64,000 nt of DNA from contig NZ_BLIV01000006.1 in NCBI RefSeq assembly GCF_009811755.1, positions 186,001-250,000 on the forward strand, read 5' to 3'. This DNA is from Roseobacter cerasinus (lineage in GTDB: Bacteria; Pseudomonadota; Alphaproteobacteria; Rhodobacterales; Rhodobacteraceae). This document shows, piece after piece, positions 42,098 through 50,602 of the stretch. Each line of letters opens with the position of its first letter. Positions within the stretch are counted from its first letter, which is position 1. The notes beneath the pieces were generated by a model. It did not search any database. It was not told the origin of the DNA and saw only the letters and a list, made by a program, of their open reading frames with translations. The translations under genes were made by a program, and so were the position numbers.

Positions 42098-43327
42098 ATG
42101 GACTTCGGAATGCGGGAGGAAACCCGGGCGCTGCTGGACCGGGTCGCGGTCATGATCCGCGACGAGGTCATGCCGCTGGAGGCGGAGTATCACGCCGAGA
42201 TCGGCATAGGCGACCGCTGGGCCTATACCGCACGGCAGGCGGAGATCCTCGAAGGGCTGAAAGCCAAGGCCAAGGCGGCGGGACTGTGGAATTTCTGGCT
42301 GACCGACAGCGCGCGCGGCTTCGGGCTGAGCACAGTCGAATACGCTTACTTCGCCGAGGAAATGGGGCGCACACCGTTGGGGGCGGAGGTGTTCAACTGC
42401 TCCGCACCCGATACCGGCAATATGGAGGTGTTCGAACGCTACGGCACACCTGCGATGAAAGAGCAGTGGCTTGCGCCGCTGTTGGAGGGGGAGATTCGCT
42501 CCGCCTATCTGATGACGGAGCCGGAGGTGGCGTCGTCGGATGCCACAAACATCGCCATGTCCTGTGAAAAGGTTGGAAACGAGTATTTATTGAAGGGTGA
42601 AAAGTATTGGGCGAGCGGGGCGGGGGACCCACGTTGTGCGGTCTATGTCGTCATGGTGCGTACGGGTGATGAGGATGCGCCCAAGCACAAGCGCCATTCG
42701 ATGATTGTGGTGGATGCCAAGACGCCCGGCATCGAGATTTTGCGGCCCATGATGGTCTTTGGCCATGATGATGCCCCGCACGGGCATATGCACATCCGGT
42801 TCAATGATGTGCGCGTGCCTGCGGAAAATATGCTGCTGGGTGAGGGGCGCGGGTTCGAGATCGCCCAAGGGCGGCTGGGGCCGGGGCGGATTCACCACTG
42901 CATGCGCTCGGTCGGGCAGGCCGAAGCGGCGCTGGAATTGCTCTGCCAGCGGTCGCTGCGCAAGGAGGCCTTTGGCAAGCCGCTCGCGCAGTTGGGCGCG
43001 AATTTCGACATCATTGCCGAGTGCCGGATGGAGATTGAGATGGCGCGGTTGCTCTGCCTCAAGGCCGCCTGGATGATGGATCAGGGTGACGCGCGCGCGG
43101 CCGCCCCGTGGATTTCCCAGATCAAGGTCGTGGCACCCCGCATGGCGCTGAAAGTGCTCGACGAGGCGATGCAGATGCACGGCGGGCAGGGCATCAGCCA
43201 GGACACCCCGCTGGCCATGGCCTGGACCTGGCAGCGTGCGCTGCGCTTTGCGGACGGGCCGGACGCCGTGCACCGGCGGCAAGTGGCGCGGGCTGAGCTG
43301 CGCAAATACACTCAACAAAAGATCTAA
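42098..43327 (+). CDS. Acyl-CoA dehydrogenase, ACAD10/ACAD11 type
   Basis: A 409-residue flavoprotein of the acyl-CoA dehydrogenase superfamily: N-terminal helical domain, middle beta domain with YLMTEPEVASSDATNIA and GEKYWASGAGDPRC, and C-terminal helices with QMHGGQGISQDTPLA. GGGAGGTG 5 bases before the ATG at 42098 fixes the start. The C-terminal helical region is of the length found in the kinase-linked subfamily. Divergently transcribed from the kinase-like gene, which argues that the two act on the same acyl-CoA substrate, for example a 4-hydroxyacyl-CoA. Confidence 0.88.
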   Translation: MDFGMREETRALLDRVAVMIRDEVMPLEAEYHAEIGIGDRWAYTARQAEILEGLKAKAKAAGLWNFWLTDSARGFGLSTVEYAYFAEEMGRTPLGAEVFNCSAPDTGNMEVFERYGTPAMKEQWLAPLLEGEIRSAYLMTEPEVASSDATNIAMSCEKVGNEYLLKGEKYWASGAGDPRCAVYVVMVRTGDEDAPKHKRHSMIVVDAKTPGIEILRPMMVFGHDDAPHGHMHIRFNDVRVPAENMLLGEGRGFEIAQGRLGPGRIHHCMRSVGQAEAALELLCQRSLRKEAFGKPLAQLGANFDIIAECRMEIEMARLLCLKAAWMMDQGDARAAAPWISQIKVVAPRMALKVLDEAMQMHGGQGISQDTPLAMAWTWQRALRFADGPDAVHRRQVARAELRKYTQQKI

Positions 43328-43501
43328 CTGTTTCAAAGCCATATCCGATGTCCGGCGGTTTTACGCTGACCGGCCCTCTTGGGCGTCATGCAACAGGGAA
43401 CCCACCGGGGGTGGCACGGGTTAAGCTTTCGCAAACCCGGCGTGCGGCTGCGCAGCCGGGTCGGGTTTAACCAGTACCTGGGGAGCAGGGTAACGAGTGC
43501 T

Positions 43502-43533
43502 CGGTGGGTCGGGCCTGCGGGTCTGACCCACCG
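43502..43533. repeat. GC-rich inverted repeat in spacer
   Basis: CGGTGGGTC at 43502-43510 pairs with GACCCACCG at 43525-43533 across a 14-base loop. Just upstream (about 43430-43470) another imperfect stem AACCCGGC...GCCGGGTcGGGTT can form. They fall between the acyl-CoA dehydrogenase stop and the next gene and may terminate the first transcript; there is no U-run on either strand. Confidence 0.45.
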
Positions 43534-43607
43534 TGGTTTACGCCTCTTTGCGCGTTTAAGTCGTTTTTGGCATTGAGTGGCAGTTGCTTGTCTTCCACAC
43601 TGCTCTC

Positions 43608-44588
43608 ATGCGCCCGCCTGTGATCGACAATCTGCAATATGCAAAGTTCTCGCCCCGCATCTTCGAGGAGATGCGCGCAGGCGGTGTGGATGCCGTGCAT
43701 GTGACCGTGGCCTACCACGAGAGCTTTCGCGAGATGGTGCTGAACCTCGAACAGTGGAACCGCTGGTTTGAGGATCACCCTGATCTGATTTTCAGAGGCA
43801 CCTGCGCCGAGGACGTGCTGCGCGCGCAGCAGAGCGGGCGCACTGCGATCTTCTTCGGGTTCCAGAACCCCAGCCCCATCGAGGATGACATCGGGCTGGT
43901 CGAGATCTGCCACCAGTTGGGCGTGCGCTTCATGCAGCTGACCTACAACAACCAGTCCTTGCTGGCGACGGGCTGCTATGAGGCGGAGGACACGGGCCTC
44001 ACCCGTATGGGTCGCGAGGTGGTGGCGGAGATGAACCGCGTCGGCATGGTGGTCGACATGTCGCATTCCGCCGAACGTTCGACGCTGGAGGCGATTGAGC
44101 ACTCCACTCGGCCCATTGCGATCACCCATGCCAACCCCGCGTGGTGGCATGAGGCCTTACGCAACAAGTCTGATACGGTGTTGCGCGCGCTGACAGAGGC
44201 AGGTGGGATGCTGGGGTTTTCGATCTATCCGCATCATCTGAGAGGCGGCAGCGCCTGCACGCTGGACGCGTTCTGCGCCATGATCGGTGAAGCGGCGCAG
44301 CGCTACGGCGCGCGGCACCTCGGGCTGGGCTCGGACCTGTGCCAGGATCAGCCGGACAGTGTGGTCGAATGGATGCGTGTGGGGCGTTGGACCAAACGCA
44401 TCGACTATGGCGAAGGCTCCGCCGCGGCCCCCGGCTTCCCGCCAATGCCGACATGGTTCGCAGGCAACCGGGACTTTGGCGTCATCCGGCAAGGGCTACT
44501 GGCGCAGGGGCTGTCCGAGGCAGAGGTTGATGGCCTCATGGGGGGCAACTGGCATCGGTTCTATGCCGAAAGTTTTGGTCCGGCATGA
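43608..44588 (+). CDS. Membrane dipeptidase (M19)-superfamily protein with altered metal site
   Basis: A 326-residue TIM-barrel protein of the renal dipeptidase superfamily. The fold is clear: VRFMQLTYNNQSLLATG, MVVDMSHSAERSTLEAIEHS, PIAITHANP, and HLGLGSDLCQDQPDSVVEWM. The usual first-strand His-x-Asp metal pair is absent (the segment reads VIDNLQYA) and the bridging Glu segment GVEGGH is replaced by FFGFQNPSPIE. The two other His residues and the final Asp are kept. It may bind one metal or do different chemistry. The start is set at an ATG; a TTG 8 codons earlier (43584) is the alternative. Its TGA overlaps the next gene's ATG. Confidence 0.78.
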   Translation: MRPPVIDNLQYAKFSPRIFEEMRAGGVDAVHVTVAYHESFREMVLNLEQWNRWFEDHPDLIFRGTCAEDVLRAQQSGRTAIFFGFQNPSPIEDDIGLVEICHQLGVRFMQLTYNNQSLLATGCYEAEDTGLTRMGREVVAEMNRVGMVVDMSHSAERSTLEAIEHSTRPIAITHANPAWWHEALRNKSDTVLRALTEAGGMLGFSIYPHHLRGGSACTLDAFCAMIGEAAQRYGARHLGLGSDLCQDQPDSVVEWMRVGRWTKRIDYGEGSAAAPGFPPMPTWFAGNRDFGVIRQGLLAQGLSEAEVDGLMGGNWHRFYAESFGPA

Positions 44589-46237
44589 AGGACTATGTGC
44601 CCCCTCCCGAGGCACCGCTGCGCGCCCCCGCCCAGGTGATGCGGCTGAGCCGGATGGGGTCGATGTTCCCGACCCGATTGTCGTTTCTGCGCACGTTGAT
44701 GCGGTTTCTGGCGGCGGAAAAGGCGCAGGTATCCCGGCTTGTGTGGGCGATGTGCGCGCGAGGCTATGGCCATGCCGTCTATTCGATATCCTTCGGCGGG
44801 CATACCTATGCGCTGGTGGCGGTCTCCACGGAATTGGCGCCGCAGGACCGGACGGACAGGGTGATCGCCGAAGCCTGGGACAGCTCCTATGTGCTCTATG
44901 ACGGGGTGCCGGATGCGGATGAGGTCGCGCGCATCTGTGCCACTGCCCCCCTGCAGGAGGCTGCGCGCTTCACCGAGCGTGATCTGGTGCTGAGCCGGGC
45001 CAACAAATCCGTGCGGCTCTTCCAGCATGTGGTGGAGCGACTGCGGGCGGGCCAGCAGCCAGACCGGCGGATGGTGGATGAGATCGGCTATCTGATGCGC
45101 ACGACTGCGGTCTATGGCAATGGCAAGTTTGGCATTGCCGACCGTGCCTGCATCGACACCCGGCCCGGGCTTCAAGGTCCGTTCATGGCTGAGATGTTGA
45201 CTGTTTGGCTGATCCGGCAGTTCACTCATGATCTGGTGGAGCATGTGGGGCAGGGCCGGCTTGACCGCGACCTCAAGCGGCATCTGGGCATCGGCAACTC
45301 CACAGGGTTGGGCATGGCGCCCTTTTTGGTCACGCATCCGGTGCTCTTGAACAACTGGATGCTGGCGCGAGAGACAGCGCTGGCGCGGGTGCGCGCCCTG
45401 CGGCATCTGGAGCCTGAGCGGGCGACGCGCCTCATCGCTCTGGCGGGCCGAGCTGGGCGGCATTTGGCGGAGTGGCGCGTGCCCGATGCGGCCCATCAGG
45501 CGCGGATCGACCGGTTACGCGCGGATTGGGCGGCTTTTGCCGCCGCGATGACGGCTGAGGCTTTGGCGAAGGACGGGGCCCTCGCGCGGTTGGTCCAAGC
45601 CTCCGCCGCGCAGAGCGAGGACCTGCAGGAGCTCTTGGTGGCTTTGATGCTTGAGCCGTTCCCGGAGTTGGTGAACGGGTTGGCCGACTGCATGGCCGAC
45701 CCCGTTGGGCCGCTCCCGGACCCTTTGGCAGATACGGGGCAGTTGCGCGAGGAAATCGCGCGCAGTTTCGATTGGGCGCTGGTGCCCGATTACGCGGATG
45801 ACGCGCAGTGCAAGCAGTTCTGGTATGTGAGTGCGGCAAAACAGGAGCCGCGACTGGGCAATCGGTTTGCAGACAGTGGGGCGGAGCTGGAAAGCCCGTT
45901 GGACATCGCGCGCCGGATCAAGGCCCTGTTTCTCGATCTGCCGGAATGGTCGGAGGCGGTGCCTGCGTTTCTTGAAAGATATCCGGATCATCTGCTGGCG
46001 GTCCAGCGCGTGGCCCTGACAACGCGGTATCCCTATGCGGAGATTCGCGACAATCTGATCGGGGCCGGGTGCCGGCCAATCGACATGCTGCGCTGCAAGT
46101 TGGCGTTTTTTGGAGCCTCCAAGTTTGACCCGAAGTCAGATCGCTGGACGCGCATCACCCTCTGCCAGGGCGCGCCGCTCGCTGATGAGTTGGACAGGCG
46201 GGCGGATGACTGGTGGTTGCCGGTCTTTGACGCATGA
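44585..46237 (+). CDS. Conserved-looking 550-residue protein of unknown function
   Basis: I do not recognise this family. No signal peptide or membrane helix is evident, so it is probably cytoplasmic. The sequence is a mix of alpha and beta: a beta-rich start around YSISFGGHTYALVAVSTEL (residues 66-84), helices with ANKSVRLFQHVVERL, a glycine-rich stretch GNGKFGIADRACIDTRPG and LGIGNSTGLGMAPFLVTHPV (about 235-254), then long helices to the C-terminus (QCKQFWYVSAAKQEPRLGNR). It overlaps the dipeptidase-like gene by 4 bases and the DUF3726 gene by 4, so all three are translated together and likely act on one pathway. Confidence 0.8.
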   Translation: MKDYVPPPEAPLRAPAQVMRLSRMGSMFPTRLSFLRTLMRFLAAEKAQVSRLVWAMCARGYGHAVYSISFGGHTYALVAVSTELAPQDRTDRVIAEAWDSSYVLYDGVPDADEVARICATAPLQEAARFTERDLVLSRANKSVRLFQHVVERLRAGQQPDRRMVDEIGYLMRTTAVYGNGKFGIADRACIDTRPGLQGPFMAEMLTVWLIRQFTHDLVEHVGQGRLDRDLKRHLGIGNSTGLGMAPFLVTHPVLLNNWMLARETALARVRALRHLEPERATRLIALAGRAGRHLAEWRVPDAAHQARIDRLRADWAAFAAAMTAEALAKDGALARLVQASAAQSEDLQELLVALMLEPFPELVNGLADCMADPVGPLPDPLADTGQLREEIARSFDWALVPDYADDAQCKQFWYVSAAKQEPRLGNRFADSGAELESPLDIARRIKALFLDLPEWSEAVPAFLERYPDHLLAVQRVALTTRYPYAEIRDNLIGAGCRPIDMLRCKLAFFGASKFDPKSDRWTRITLCQGAPLADELDRRADDWWLPVFDA

Positions 46238-46728
46238 GCTGGTCGCGCGCCGAGGTTTCCGCGCTTGCGGCCAAGGCGGCCCGCGGCGCAGGTGCGCCCG
46301 CTGCGCAGGCCGCGCTCTTTGGCCAGGCGGCTGCGCTGCATTTGGCGCAAGGGCGCCGGGCGGAGGCGTTGACCGAGGCTCTGGATATGCTGCCGGAGGG
46401 GCCAATCGGGAGCCTGCCGCTGGTCCTGCAGAGAGCCCTTCCAGAGGCAGCGGTCGGGAACGTGGTTGACGTCGATTGGGACGGTGATCGCGAGTTGGCG
46501 CAAAGCTATGTCGATACCCTGCCGGTCCCATGTGTCGTGCGGACACAGGGCGTGGACAAGCTGACGCTTGGCTTTGTTGGATCGGAAAGACCGCTACCGC
46601 TCCGGCGGATCAGCGGCTGTGACGCGTTGATCGCACAGATGACCAAGCTTGCCCGGCGCACCTTTGTGCCGGAGAGTGCCGCGTCGCGGTTGAGCGGGGC
46701 AGGGGCGGGCCTGAGCGACAATGACTGA
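46234..46728 (+). CDS. DUF3726-family protein
   Basis: A 164-residue protein opening MSWSRAEVSALAAKAARGAG, the pattern of DUF3726, whose function is unknown. The first half is an alanine-rich helical domain, the second half beta (VDTLPVPCVVRTQGVDKLTL, then PLRRISGCDALIAQM). It closes the three-gene unit. An inverted repeat follows directly after its stop. Confidence 0.7.
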   Translation: MSWSRAEVSALAAKAARGAGAPAAQAALFGQAAALHLAQGRRAEALTEALDMLPEGPIGSLPLVLQRALPEAAVGNVVDVDWDGDRELAQSYVDTLPVPCVVRTQGVDKLTLGFVGSERPLPLRRISGCDALIAQMTKLARRTFVPESAASRLSGAGAGLSDND

Positions 46729-46737
46729 TCGGGTGCG

Positions 46738-46812
46738 GGTGGCCTGAAAGCCCACCCCACCTGCTGGTAAAAACGGTTGGGACAGGCAGGTCAGGTGGGC
46801 CTTCAGGCCACC
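46738..46812. repeat. Dispersed inverted repeat, copy 1 (variant arms)
   Basis: Left arm GGTGGCCTGAAAGCCCACC at 46738-46756 and right arm GGTGGGCCTTCAGGCCACC at 46794-46812 form a near-perfect 19-base stem (one mismatch) with a 37-base loop. It lies between the convergent DUF3726 and truA genes and probably ends both transcripts. The right arm contains the truA stop codon. Two related copies are at 52226 and 56174. Confidence 0.85.
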
Positions 46813-47585
46813 TTTGGTTGCGCAAACGGGTCTTCAGGATAGCCGACATCTGCGAGATAGAGGCCTTGCGGCGGGCAGACCGGGCCGCAGGCGGCGCGGT
46901 TGCACGCGGCCAAGGCTTCTGCCACCTGCTCGGGGAGCCAAGAGCCTGCACCGACCCGCTCCAACGTCCCGACGAAACTACGCACCTGATTGTGCAGGAA
47001 GGATCGCGCGCGCACGTCGAAATGCATCTCTGGACCATGTGTGGTCTCGACGCGTGTCACCTCCAGGCGGTCGAGCGTTTTCAGCGGGCTGTCGGACTGG
47101 CAGATCGATGAGCGGAAGGTGGTGAAATCGTGCTGTCCGATCAGATGCGCCGCTCCGGCCTGCATTGCGTCCACATCGAGGTCGTGCTTGACCTGCCACA
47201 CCAGCCCGGCCTGATGGGTTGCGGGCGCCCGGCGCATCAGGATGCGAAAGAGATAGCGTCGCTCCAGCGCAGAGAACCGCGCGTGCCAATCGTCGGGCAC
47301 CGCCGCACAGGACACGATAGCCACGGGGTGAGGTTTCAAGTGGTGGTTCAGCGCCTCGGAGAGGCGAAACGGATCCCACTCCGCCGCCATGTCACAATGC
47401 GCCACCTGCCCGAACGCATGCACGCCTGCATCCGTTCGCCCGGCCGCGGCGATGGTATGCGGGCCCGGCTCCAGCTTGGTCAGCGCGGCCTCGACCGCGC
47501 CCTGCACTGACGGCTGATCAGCCTGCCGCTGCCAGCCCGCAAAGGGCGCTCCGTGGTATTCGATTTTCAACGCATATCGAGGCAT
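46803..47585 (-). CDS. truA: tRNA pseudouridine(38-40) synthase TruA
   Basis: A 260-residue pseudouridine synthase. It opens [20 protein letters not shown], has the catalytic Asp in [19 protein letters not shown] and a C-terminal [17 protein letters not shown] segment. It modifies U38-U40 of several tRNAs. The open frame continues 129 codons upstream, inside the divergent YcjX-like gene, and is not used. Its last codons and TGA lie in the right arm of the dispersed repeat. Confidence 0.93.
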   Translation of the reverse strand: MPRYALKIEYHGAPFAGWQRQADQPSVQGAVEAALTKLEPGPHTIAAAGRTDAGVHAFGQVAHCDMAAEWDPFRLSEALNHHLKPHPVAIVSCAAVPDDWHARFSALERRYLFRILMRRAPATHQAGLVWQVKHDLDVDAMQAGAAHLIGQHDFTTFRSSICQSDSPLKTLDRLEVTRVETTHGPEMHFDVRARSFLHNQVRSFVGTLERVGAGSWLPEQVAEALAACNRAACGPVCPPQGLYLADVGYPEDPFAQPKVA

Positions 47586-47699
47586 GGCGCTGGCCCTAGC
47601 GTGGTGGCGCGCGGGCGTCAAATGGCTTTGCCCCCTCTGGTGCCCGGGCGCGCCAACGCCTATGTAGCGCGGAATGAGACCTGCAGGGGCGATGGCACT

Positions 47700-49115
47700 T
47701 TGGGACTGACAACACTCGCCGACACGGTGCTGCGGCAGATCGAGACGGTGCAGGACACGGTCAACGAGACCCTGTTCGAGCCGGTGATCCGCGTCGGTGT
47801 CACCGGTCTGGCGCGGTCGGGCAAGACCGTTTTCATCACCTCCCTCATCGCCAATCTGCTGGACCGGGGGCGTATGCCGCATCTGGTGGCGGCTGCCGAG
47901 GGTCGCATCGAGGCGGCGTTCCTGCAACCACAGCCCGATGACACGCTGCCCCGCTTTGATTTCGAGACGCATCTGAGCCAGTTGACTGCACGGCAGCCGG
48001 TCTGGCCCGACAGCACGCGCGCTGTCTCGGAGCTGCGGTTGTCACTGCGGGTGCGCCGGGCAGGATTGCTGGCCGGGCTGCAGGGGCCGCGCACGCTTCA
48101 TATTGATATCGTGGACTATCCCGGTGAGTGGCTGCTCGATCTGGCACTGCTGGAGAAGGATTACACCACCTGGTCGGCGGAGGTGCTGGCGCGACTGGCG
48201 GATCGGCCCGAGGCGGAGGCTTTTCGGGCGCAGGTGGTGGAGACAGACCCGGCAGCGGCGCTAGAAGAGCCGACCGCCAAGGCGCTGGCGGAGGCCTTTA
48301 CCGGTTATCTGCAGGCGGCGCGCGTCTCGGGATATTATGACTGCACACCGGGGCGGTTTTTGCTGCCCGGTGATCTCGCTGGCTCGCCCGTGCTGACCTT
48401 TGCGCCCCTGCCGGGGGCGGCTCCGGGCCCGCGCAAATCGCTGATCCGCGAGATGGCGCGGCGGTTCGAGGCTTACAAGCGCGAGGTGGTGCGCCCCTTC
48501 TTTCGCGATCATTTCGCACGCATCGACCGGCAGGTGGTGCTGGTCGATGCGCTGGGGGCGATCCACAAGGGGCCACGCGCGGTGGAGGATATGCGTGGTG
48601 CGATGGCGGATATTCTGGGCGCGTTCCGGCCCGGGCAGAACGCCTTTCTGACGCAGCTTTTCCAAGGCAAGCGGGTGGAAAAGATCCTTTTTGCCGCAAC
48701 CAAGGCGGACCATCTGCATCACCGACAACACCCGCGCGTGACCGCGATCATGGAGGCGCTGGTGCGCGGCGCCGTGGATCGGGCCCGTTTTGCCGGTGCG
48801 GAGACAGTGGCGCTGGCCATTGCGTCGCTGCGCGCCACCACCGAAGACACGATGAGCCACGAGGGCCAGCAGATCGACGTCGTGCGCGGCACGTTGCTGG
48901 ACAGCGGCAAGCAGGCCGCCTTCTACCCCGGTGCCTTGCCCGAAGATCCGGCGAAGCTGCTTGCACCTGCCAAGGCCGGGGCTGAAAGCTGGCTTGATCA
49001 GGACTATCGTGTGATGAATTTCGCACCCTCGCCGCTAACTTTGCGCCCGGGCGACGGCCCACCGCATATCCGGCTTGATAAGGCTGCCCAATTCCTTTTA
49101 GGGGATAGGCTATGA
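47700..49115 (+). CDS. YcjX-family P-loop GTPase/ATPase
   Basis: A 471-residue protein of the YcjX (DUF463) family. P-loop [19 protein letters not shown] at about residues 40-58, then the family stretches [35 protein letters not shown], and [20 protein letters not shown]. In Escherichia coli the gene is part of the stress-responsive ycjX-ycjF pair near psp genes; no psp genes are seen here. TTG at 47700 is chosen because the sequence then begins with the usual GLTTLAD; an ATG at 47622 would add 26 residues. Confidence 0.85.
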   Translation: MGLTTLADTVLRQIETVQDTVNETLFEPVIRVGVTGLARSGKTVFITSLIANLLDRGRMPHLVAAAEGRIEAAFLQPQPDDTLPRFDFETHLSQLTARQPVWPDSTRAVSELRLSLRVRRAGLLAGLQGPRTLHIDIVDYPGEWLLDLALLEKDYTTWSAEVLARLADRPEAEAFRAQVVETDPAAALEEPTAKALAEAFTGYLQAARVSGYYDCTPGRFLLPGDLAGSPVLTFAPLPGAAPGPRKSLIREMARRFEAYKREVVRPFFRDHFARIDRQVVLVDALGAIHKGPRAVEDMRGAMADILGAFRPGQNAFLTQLFQGKRVEKILFAATKADHLHHRQHPRVTAIMEALVRGAVDRARFAGAETVALAIASLRATTEDTMSHEGQQIDVVRGTLLDSGKQAAFYPGALPEDPAKLLAPAKAGAESWLDQDYRVMNFAPSPLTLRPGDGPPHIRLDKAAQFLLGDRL

Positions 49116-49561
49116 GTGAGATTATCATCTCCCCGGCGCGCACGCTCGATGCGGGGGCAGTGGGTCATATCCTGTCGGCATCGAATGACACGATGCCCTG
49201 GCTGCCGCGGCTGCATTCAGCTGCGGAGGAGATCATGTACGCCGGTGACATGATCGAAGCGGGCTGGGTGCGCGTGGCCAAGCGCAATGGCAAGGTTGTG
49301 GGCTTCATCGCCCGCTGGGAAGAAGAGGTGCATGCGCTCTATGTTCTGCCGGATGCGCAGGACACCGGCGTGGGCACTGCGCTTTTGGAAGATGCCAAGG
49401 CGCAAAGCGGCAAGCTGAGCCTCTGGAGCTATCAGGCCAATTCCTCCGCCACGCGGTTTTACGGGCTGCGCGGGTTTATCGAAACGGCGCGCACCGATGG
49501 CAGTGACAATGACGCGGGCCTGCCCGACATCCGGTTTGAGTGGGTCAAGGGCGCCATTTGA
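49112..49561 (+). CDS. GNAT-family N-acetyltransferase
   Basis: A 149-residue GNAT-fold protein. The acetyl-CoA-binding segment is LYVLPDAQDTGVGTALLEDA (R/QxxGxG/A type), followed by NSSATRFYGLRGFIETART. Substrate unknown. It overlaps the YcjX-like gene by 4 bases (ATGA) and its TGA shares a base with the YcjF-like ATG, so it is inserted inside the ycjX-ycjF gene pair. Confidence 0.85.
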   Translation: MSEIIISPARTLDAGAVGHILSASNDTMPWLPRLHSAAEEIMYAGDMIEAGWVRVAKRNGKVVGFIARWEEEVHALYVLPDAQDTGVGTALLEDAKAQSGKLSLWSYQANSSATRFYGLRGFIETARTDGSDNDAGLPDIRFEWVKGAI

Positions 49562-50565
49562 TGGCGCGGGGCCCTGTCCTCATCGAACTTGACGAGGCGG
49601 CGGGGCCGCAGGCTGCCGTGGCTGATGCGCCGCCGGTGCCAGAAGACGTGCTGGTGCCGCCGCAAGGGCAGGCCATGCAGGTGGCTGCGGGGCTTGCAGC
49701 CCGCAAGCCGTCGCGGCTGGTGCGCTGGGTCTGGTCGCTGGGGCTGGCGCTGCTGGGCGCGGTGATCTCGATCAACGCCTGGGGGTTTTTGTCGACGCTG
49801 GTGGCGCAAAACGCGCTGCTTGGGTGGGCGATCACCGGGCTGACGGGAGCGTTTCTACTGGCGTTGGCGGCGCTGGCCTTGCGGGAAGTGGCCGCTTTGG
49901 GGCGGCTGGGGCGGCTCGACGGATTGCGCCGGGCGGCGGATACGGCGCTGGCGGAGGATGACCTGCAGGCGGCGCGCGTGGTCACGGACCGGTTGCTGGC
50001 GCTTTACAAGGGTCGCGAAGACACGCGCTGGGGCCGCGACCGCATGGCGGAGCTGCGTGGGGATCAGATGGATGCGGCGAGCTTGCTTGTGCTGGCAGAT
50101 CGCGAAGTTTTGGGCCCGCTCGATCAGGCCGCACAGCGCGAGGTTGAGGCGGCGGCCCGGCAGGTGGCGACTGTCACGGCGCTGGTGCCGCTGGCCTTGG
50201 CGGATGTGGCGGCGGCGCTCACGGCCAACCTGCGCATGATCCGGCGGATTGCCGAGGTCTATGGCGGTCGCTCCGGCTTTCTGGGTGGCTGGCGGCTGAC
50301 CCGTGCGGTGATGGCGCATCTGGTGGCCACGGGGGCCGTGGCGGTGGGCGATGACCTGTTGGAGCCGGTGCTGGGTGGCTCCATCCTCGGCAAGCTGTCG
50401 CGCCGCTTTGGCGAGGGGCTTGTGAATGGCGCGCTGACAGCGCGGGTGGGCGTTGCCGCAATGGATGTGTGCCGCCCACTGCCCTTCGCATCTGGAAAAA
50501 AGCCCAAGGTACGCGATATTATAAAGCAGAGCCTCGGCGGTCTCTTCGGGTCCAAGTCATCCTGA
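49561..50565 (+). CDS. YcjF-family (DUF697) inner-membrane protein
   Basis: A 334-residue protein: acidic, alanine/proline-rich cytoplasmic N-terminus (1-60), two membrane helices about 65-85 and 92-115 (GLALLGAVISINAWGFLSTL and WAITGLTGAFLLALAALALR), a charged helical domain, and a C-terminal part with VTALVPLALADVAAALTANL. This is the TIGR01620/YcjF pattern. Partner of the YcjX-like protein by family and by neighbourhood. Function of the pair is not established. Confidence 0.85.
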   Translation: MARGPVLIELDEAAGPQAAVADAPPVPEDVLVPPQGQAMQVAAGLAARKPSRLVRWVWSLGLALLGAVISINAWGFLSTLVAQNALLGWAITGLTGAFLLALAALALREVAALGRLGRLDGLRRAADTALAEDDLQAARVVTDRLLALYKGREDTRWGRDRMAELRGDQMDAASLLVLADREVLGPLDQAAQREVEAAARQVATVTALVPLALADVAAALTANLRMIRRIAEVYGGRSGFLGGWRLTRAVMAHLVATGAVAVGDDLLEPVLGGSILGKLSRRFGEGLVNGALTARVGVAAMDVCRPLPFASGKKPKVRDIIKQSLGGLFGSKSS

Positions 50566-50602
50566 GACCGCGTCGGGCGCAATCCGGACGGGAGTGGGTG
50601 TG

